Part shown: piece by piece, positions 59,576 through 64,000 of the stretch
Position numbering within the stretch: position 1 is the stretch's first letter
Layout of the letters: the number at the start of each line of letters is the position of its first letter
NCBI GenBank assembly: GCA_052387695.1
Contig: JBQTIX010000024.1
Coordinates: 77,876 to 141,875 of the forward strand
Direction of reading: 5' to 3'
From: Panacagrimonas sp052387695
GTDB taxonomy: Bacteria; Pseudomonadota; Gammaproteobacteria; Nevskiales; Nevskiaceae
Length of the DNA stretch: 64,000 bases
Translations under genes and position numbers: made by a program
The notes under the pieces: model-generated
Database searches by the model: none
Told to the model about the DNA's origin: nothing
Seen by the model: the letters and a program-made list of their open reading frames with translations, nothing else

Positions 59576-61729
59576 ATGTACCAAGGCAAATCATTGAAAG
59601 TGGTCGTAAATGGCGAGGACCAGATCGCCGAGCTGATCTTCGACCGCGAGAACGAGTCGATCAACAAGTTCGACGCCCGCACCGTGCAGGAACTCAGGGA
59701 CGCCGGTTCCGCGCTGGCGGCGGCCACGGGGCTCAGGGGCCTGCTGGTCACCTCGGCCAAGGAGGTGTTCATTGTCGGCGCCGACATCACCGAGTTTGGA
59801 AGCCTGTTCCAGCGCTCCGAACAGGAAATCGCAGACTGGACTTACGAGACCAACAAGGCTTTCAGCGCGATCGAAGACCTGCCGTTCCCCAGCGTGACCG
59901 CCATCAACGGACTGGCGCTCGGCGGCGGGTTCGAGATGTGCCTGGCGACCGATTACCGCGTGATGTCGTCCACGGCGCAGGTCGGTTTTCCCGAAGTGAA
60001 GCTCGGCATCATCCCGGGTTTCGGCGGCACGGTGCGCGCGCCGCGCCTGATCGGCGCCGACAACGCCATCGAGTGGATCGCACAGGGCACGCAGCAGAAG
60101 CCGGATGTGGCGCTCAAGCATCACGCGGTGGATGCGGTGGTGGCGCCGGACAAGCTGCGCGCCGCGGCGCTGTCCCTGCTCGGACAGGCGATCGACGGGC
60201 GCTACGACTGGAAGGCCCGGCGCGCGCAGAAGACCGGCCCGCTCAAACTCAACGCGATGGAAGCGATGATGGTGTTCGAGACCGCCAAGGGCTTCATCGC
60301 CGGCCAGGCGGGCAAGCACTATCCGGCGCCGCTGGAAGCGGTGAAGGGCATCCAGAAGGCGGCGAGCAAGTCGCGCGACGAAGCCTTGAAGATCGAAGGC
60401 CAGGGCTTCGCCAAGCTGGCCAAGACAACGCAGGCCGATTCGCTGGTGGGCCTGTTCCTGAACGACCAGTTCCTAAAGAAGAAGGCCAAGGGCTATGCCA
60501 AGGCCGGCAAGCCGATCAAACAGGCCGCCGTGCTGGGCGCCGGCATCATGGGCGGCGGCATCGCGTACGTGAGCGCCGTTAGGGGCACGCCGATCATCAT
60601 GAAGGACATCGCCGAGGCGCAGCTCGCGCTGGGCATGGGTGAGGCCAACAAGCTGCTGGCCAAGGAAGTGGAGCGCAAGAAGTCCACGCCGGAAAAGGCC
60701 GGCAAGGTGCTCGCATCGATCCGCCCCACGCTGAACTACGGCGACTTCGGCGGCGTCGACGTGGTGGTCGAGGCCGTGGTCGAGAACCCCAAGATCAAGA
60801 AGAGCGTGCTCGCGGAGATCGAGGGCCTGGTCAAGCCCGGAACGATCATCGCCTCCAACACCTCGTCGATCTCGATCGACGACCTGGCCAGCGTGATGAA
60901 GTCGCCGGAAAATTTTCTCGGCATGCACTTCTTCAACCCGGTGCACCGCATGCCGCTGGTCGAGGTGATCTACGGCGCCAAGACCAGCAAGGAAGCCATC
61001 GCGACGATCGCCAACTATGCGAGCACGATGGGCAAGACGCCGATCGTGGTGAAGAACTGCCCGGGGTTCCTGGTCAACCGGATTCTGTTCCCGTATTTCG
61101 CCGGCTGGGAGTTCGCGCTCAACGACGGCGCCGATTTCGTGAAGATGGACCAGGTCATGGAAGGCTTCGGCTGGCCGATGGGTCCCGCGTATCTGGAAGA
61201 CGTGGTCGGTATCGATACCTCGCACCACGTCGGCGAGGTGCTCGCCGCCGGTTATCCCGACCGCATGAGCCGCACGCGGCGCACGGCGATCGACGTGATG
61301 TACGAGCAGAAGCGTTTCGGCCAGAAGAACGGCGTCGGCTTCTACCGTTACGAGACCGATCCGAAAGGCAAACCCAGGAAGGTCGCCGACCCCGCCACCT
61401 ACGAGCTGCTCAAGAGCGTGCAGCCCAACGGCACCCGGGATTTCAGCGACGACGAGATCATCGAGCGCATGATGCTGCCGATGATCATCGAGACCGCGCG
61501 CTGCCTGGAGGATGGCATCGTCGAGACGCCGACCGAGGCCGACATGGGCCTGATCCTGGGCATCGGCTTCCCGCCGTTCCGCGGCGGTGCGCTCAAGTAC
61601 TGCGACACCATCGGCATGAGGACGTTGATCGAGAAGTGCGCGAAGTACGCCAGCCTCGGCAAGCTCTACGAACCCACCGCGCGCATGAAGGAAATGGCCG
61701 CGGCCGGCCAGACGTACTACGCGAAGTAA
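59576..61729 (+). CDS. fadB: Fatty-acid oxidation complex alpha subunit FadB
   Basis: A 717-residue bifunctional enoyl-CoA hydratase / 3-hydroxyacyl-CoA dehydrogenase. The crotonase part has VFIVGADITEFG, the oxyanion region NGLALGGGFEMCLATDYRVM with Glu and GFPEVKLGIIPGFGGTVRAPRL. The dehydrogenase part begins AAVLGAGIMGGGIAYVSA, with NTSSISIDDLA and GMHFFNPVHRMPLVEVI (His of the catalytic pair). It partners FadA. GGAGG precedes the ATG by 12 bases. Last-base context: next gene begins 24 bases on. Confidence 0.94.
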   Translation: MYQGKSLKVVVNGEDQIAELIFDRENESINKFDARTVQELRDAGSALAAATGLRGLLVTSAKEVFIVGADITEFGSLFQRSEQEIADWTYETNKAFSAIEDLPFPSVTAINGLALGGGFEMCLATDYRVMSSTAQVGFPEVKLGIIPGFGGTVRAPRLIGADNAIEWIAQGTQQKPDVALKHHAVDAVVAPDKLRAAALSLLGQAIDGRYDWKARRAQKTGPLKLNAMEAMMVFETAKGFIAGQAGKHYPAPLEAVKGIQKAASKSRDEALKIEGQGFAKLAKTTQADSLVGLFLNDQFLKKKAKGYAKAGKPIKQAAVLGAGIMGGGIAYVSAVRGTPIIMKDIAEAQLALGMGEANKLLAKEVERKKSTPEKAGKVLASIRPTLNYGDFGGVDVVVEAVVENPKIKKSVLAEIEGLVKPGTIIASNTSSISIDDLASVMKSPENFLGMHFFNPVHRMPLVEVIYGAKTSKEAIATIANYASTMGKTPIVVKNCPGFLVNRILFPYFAGWEFALNDGADFVKMDQVMEGFGWPMGPAYLEDVVGIDTSHHVGEVLAAGYPDRMSRTRRTAIDVMYEQKRFGQKNGVGFYRYETDPKGKPRKVADPATYELLKSVQPNGTRDFSDDEIIERMMLPMIIETARCLEDGIVETPTEADMGLILGIGFPPFRGGALKYCDTIGMRTLIEKCAKYASLGKLYEPTARMKEMAAAGQTYYAK

Positions 61730-61753
61730 GGAGCCGACAGGCGAGGGCCTTCG

Positions 61754-62449
61754 ATGGACAGCAAGCTGCAAACCATCTGCACCTGGTCCGGCTGGGCCTT
61801 CCTCGTGCTGCTCGGCATCGGCGCCTGGGCCTTCGCGGGCCTGGTTCCGCCGCCCTCGCCGGCGGCGGACGCGGCGACACTCGCGCAGTTCTTCGCGCAG
61901 AAGGGCGGGGCCATGCGCCTGGGCCTGGTGATCGCGATGCTGGCCACCGCCTTCATCATTCCCTGGACCGCAGTGCTGTCGGTGCAGATGAACCGCATGC
62001 AGGGTGGATCAAAGGTGCTGCCGTTGATCCAGGCCATCGGTGGCGGCGTGGCGGTCATCATCCTGCTGCTGCCGGTGATGCTGTGGGTGACGGCCTCGTA
62101 CCGTCCCGATCGCAGCGTGGATGTCGTGCTCGCGCTCAACGACCTCGCCTGGTTCTTCATCCTGATGACCTTCCCCGCGCCGATGATCCAGGTGTTCGCG
62201 GTGGGTATCGCGACGCTCGCCGACAAGAGCGTGGAGGCCGTGTTTCCGCGCTGGGTCGGGTTCTTCAATCTCTGGATGGGCATCCTGTTCGTTCCGGGCG
62301 GCCTGATCGTGTTCTTCAAATCCGGCCCCTTTGCCTGGAACGGCCTCATCGCGTTCTGGATTCCCTTCGCCGCGTTCGGCCTCTGGTTCGTGGTCATGAC
62401 CCCGGTGCTGCTCAGGGCCATCCGTTGCCAAGCCCTCAAACCCTCTTGA
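61754..62449 (+). CDS. Hypothetical membrane protein inside the fad operon
   Basis: A 231-residue protein with about six hydrophobic helices: WAFLVLLGIGAWAFAGLV, LGLVIAMLATAFIIPWTAVL, GGGVAVIILLLPVMLWVTA, LAWFFILMTFPAPMIQVFAVGI, WMGILFVPGGLIVFF, IAFWIPFAAFGLWFVVMTPVLL. No family was recognised. Lying between fadB and fadA with gaps of 24 bases each, it is probably co-expressed and could serve fatty-acid or sterol handling; this is inference. Confidence 0.75.
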   Translation: MDSKLQTICTWSGWAFLVLLGIGAWAFAGLVPPPSPAADAATLAQFFAQKGGAMRLGLVIAMLATAFIIPWTAVLSVQMNRMQGGSKVLPLIQAIGGGVAVIILLLPVMLWVTASYRPDRSVDVVLALNDLAWFFILMTFPAPMIQVFAVGIATLADKSVEAVFPRWVGFFNLWMGILFVPGGLIVFFKSGPFAWNGLIAFWIPFAAFGLWFVVMTPVLLRAIRCQALKPS

Positions 62450-62473
62450 AACCATCTGCCGCAGGAGATTCCA

Positions 62474-63634
62474 ATGACTGACGTCGTGATCGTCGATGCA
62501 ATCAGGACCCCCATGGGCCGTTCCAGGGGCGGCGCTTTCCGCAACGTGCGTGCCGAAGTGCTGTCGGCAGAACTCATGAAGGCCGTGCTCAAGCGTAACC
62601 CGGCCGTGAAGCCGTCCGAGGTGGAGGACGTGATCTGGGGCTGCGTGAACCAGACCCTGGAACAGGGCATGAACATCGCGCGAAACGCCCTCTTGCTGGC
62701 CGGTCTGCCGATCACCGTGCCGGGTCAGACCGTGAACCGCCTCTGCGGCTCCTCGATGACCGCGATCCACATCGCCTACGCCAACATCGTCTCCGGCAAC
62801 GGCGACACCTACATCTGCGGCGGCGTCGAACACATGGGGCATGTGGCGATGACGCATGGGTTCGACGGCTCACCCGAGCTGTCGATCAACACCGCCAAGG
62901 CCTCGGCCATGATGGGCCTGACCGCCGAGATGCTCACGCAGACCCACCAGATCAACCGCCAGCAGCAGGACGAATTCGCACTCGCTTCGCACCAGAAGGC
63001 GATCGCGGCGTTCGAGAACGGCGAGTACAAGAATCAGATCGTGTCGATCGAGGGCCACGACGCCGACGGCGCACCGATCGTGGTGGACTCTGACGAGGTG
63101 GTGCGCGCGGATGCCAATCTCGCCGATTTGGCCAAGCTCAAGCCCGCGTTCAATCCGAAGGGTTCGGTGACTGCCGGCAACAGTTCTGCGATATCGGACG
63201 GCGCGAGTTGCGTGCTGGTGATGAGCGCCGACAAGGCCAAGTCTCTGGGCCTCAAGCCGCTGGCGAGAATCGTCTCGATCGCGGCCGCTGGCTGCAACCC
63301 GGCGATCATGGGCATCGGTCCGGTGCCGGCGACGCAGAAGGCACTGAAGAAAGCCGGGCTCGATATCAAGAACCTCGACTATTTCGAGTTGAACGAAGCC
63401 TTCGCAGCGCAGTCGCTCGCCGTGATGAAAGATCTCAAACTGATGGACCGGATGGATCGCGTGAACATCAAGGGTGGCGCCATCGCCCTGGGTCATCCGC
63501 TGGGATGCTCGGGTGCACGCATCACCGGCGCGCTGGCGCACGTGCTCGCCGAGAAGAACGCGCAGTTCGGCGTCGCCACGATGTGCATCGGCATGGGGCA
63601 GGGCGTGGCGACGGTGCTGGAGCGCGTGGCTTAA
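62474..63634 (+). CDS. fadA: Acetyl-CoA C-acyltransferase (3-ketoacyl-CoA thiolase) FadA
   Basis: A 386-residue thiolase, the beta subunit of the fatty-acid oxidation complex. VNRLCGSSMTAIHIA has the nucleophilic Cys, GGVEHMGHVAM and NEAFAAQSLAV contribute, VNIKGGAIALGHPLGCSGARI has the His, and TMCIGMGQGVATVLERVA the second Cys. AGGAG precedes ATG 62474. Followed by hairpin repeat D copy 2. Confidence 0.94.
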   Translation: MTDVVIVDAIRTPMGRSRGGAFRNVRAEVLSAELMKAVLKRNPAVKPSEVEDVIWGCVNQTLEQGMNIARNALLLAGLPITVPGQTVNRLCGSSMTAIHIAYANIVSGNGDTYICGGVEHMGHVAMTHGFDGSPELSINTAKASAMMGLTAEMLTQTHQINRQQQDEFALASHQKAIAAFENGEYKNQIVSIEGHDADGAPIVVDSDEVVRADANLADLAKLKPAFNPKGSVTAGNSSAISDGASCVLVMSADKAKSLGLKPLARIVSIAAAGCNPAIMGIGPVPATQKALKKAGLDIKNLDYFELNEAFAAQSLAVMKDLKLMDRMDRVNIKGGAIALGHPLGCSGARITGALAHVLAEKNAQFGVATMCIGMGQGVATVLERVA

Positions 63635-63671
63635 GGGCTATCGTCGCGGGTTCGAATTCATCGGCAGGTCT

Positions 63672-63707
63672 CGGCTCAAGCCCGCGTGTTGTTCGCGAGT
63701 GGAGCCG
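63672..63707. repeat. Hairpin repeat D, copy 2
   Basis: CGGCTC (63672-63677) and GAGCCG (63702-63707) pair, with a CCCGCG...TCGCGA core. The core and the outer GGCTCAAG/GGAGCCG segments recur at 57524-57557. It lies 38 bases past the fadA stop. Confidence 0.45.
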
Positions 63708-64000
63708 ATGGGCGAGGGGCGGAGGCAGGCGCGCGCAGTGTCGGTTCCGCCATCGGTTTGAACCGATCCTTGAGCCGGATTCAATCTGGGCGGAGCTCCC
63801 CAACTGGCCGCGCGCGGTTGCGTACCCTCATCGCGAAACCTACGGGGCTTTTTCGTGTCATGCCGTCCCCGGTGGATGCGCAAACCATATACACACAACC
63901 CCGCCCCCACCCGTACGGTGGCTAAACGAAACGCCAACCCCGGGGGCCGCCAGAGCCGAAAAAACCCCCAGGGTTTGGCCCATGGGGGTCGCAAACCCCC
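63708..64000. other. Non-coding tail with homopolymer runs at the window end
   Basis: No supported gene on either strand. From about 63890 the sequence has repeated C or G runs and short palindromes (for example CCCCGGGGG and GGCCCATGGGGG), unlike anything else in the window. Possibly low-quality contig-end sequence, or a strongly structured site. Confidence 0.4.

Noticed and set aside
1..64000. tRNA, rRNA and CRISPR
   Set aside because: No cloverleaf consensus, rRNA stretch or regularly spaced repeats were seen when reading both strands.

Overview
The window reads as an ordinary chromosomal stretch of a high-GC Gammaproteobacterium, most likely from the Xanthomonadales (Lysobacterales) or a close relative. 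The evidence is the lptD / amgK-murU neighbourhood, the ygfB-pepP-ubiH-ubiI-like run, a class II DAHP synthase, fadB/fadA with a phasin, and a sigma-32 gene. No rRNA, tRNA, CRISPR array, phage or insertion sequence was recognised. Coding density is high, with many ATGA/GTGA stop-start overlaps.

Layout. 1-7.3 kb: truncated rlmI, a PfkB kinase, a voltage-sensor membrane protein, a BamE-like lipoprotein, a NUDIX-metallo-beta-lactamase fusion, cysC, an oxidoreductase and a DUF423 protein. 7.3-13 kb: a receiver-domain protein, dusB, a 30-residue Lys/Ala-rich gene with its own terminator, a glycosyltransferase, and rpoH behind a near-perfect CIRCE operator. A 113-bp repeat occurs twice here (92% identical, opposite orientations); a similarly built palindrome pair lies before cysC. 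13-21.4 kb: an orphan lipoprotein, an MscS channel, a YheT hydrolase, and a DAHP synthase abutting a B12-type radical SAM gene. 21.4-29.8 kb: lptD, a VC1184-type PLP enzyme, the muramate-recycling pair amgK-murU, uup, and exported msrB-msrA. 29.9-34.9 kb: acpH and the ygfB-pepP-ubiH-ubi operon.

34.88-35.88 kb: two small genes between three attC-like palindromes, read as a small cassette cluster without an integrase (CALIN). 35.9-41.6 kb: an SDR, a DUF4399 protein, ferredoxin, gamma-glutamyltransferase and an exbB-exbD-exbD-tonB set, in a coupled run from the ferredoxin on. 41.6-54.7 kb: an HD-like protein, xthA, fabI, and a roughly 9.4-kb minus-strand operon. That operon joins an ExbB, two ExbDs and an AgmX/PglI-type TonB-like protein to three TPR proteins and two small exported proteins; it resembles the Agl-Glt machinery of Myxococcus and is the best candidate for an undescribed system. 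54.7-64 kb: gloB, a methyltransferase, rnhA, a lone tonB, dnaQ, an ArsR-methyltransferase fusion, and a divergent phasin / fadB-fadA region with a palindromic operator-like box over the phasin -35. The last ~150 bases have unusual homopolymer runs.

Three separate TonB-type energy-transduction loci in 17 kb suggest strong reliance on outer-membrane or envelope work powered by proton-motive force. All functional calls come from reading the sequence and recalling family motifs; no searches were run.
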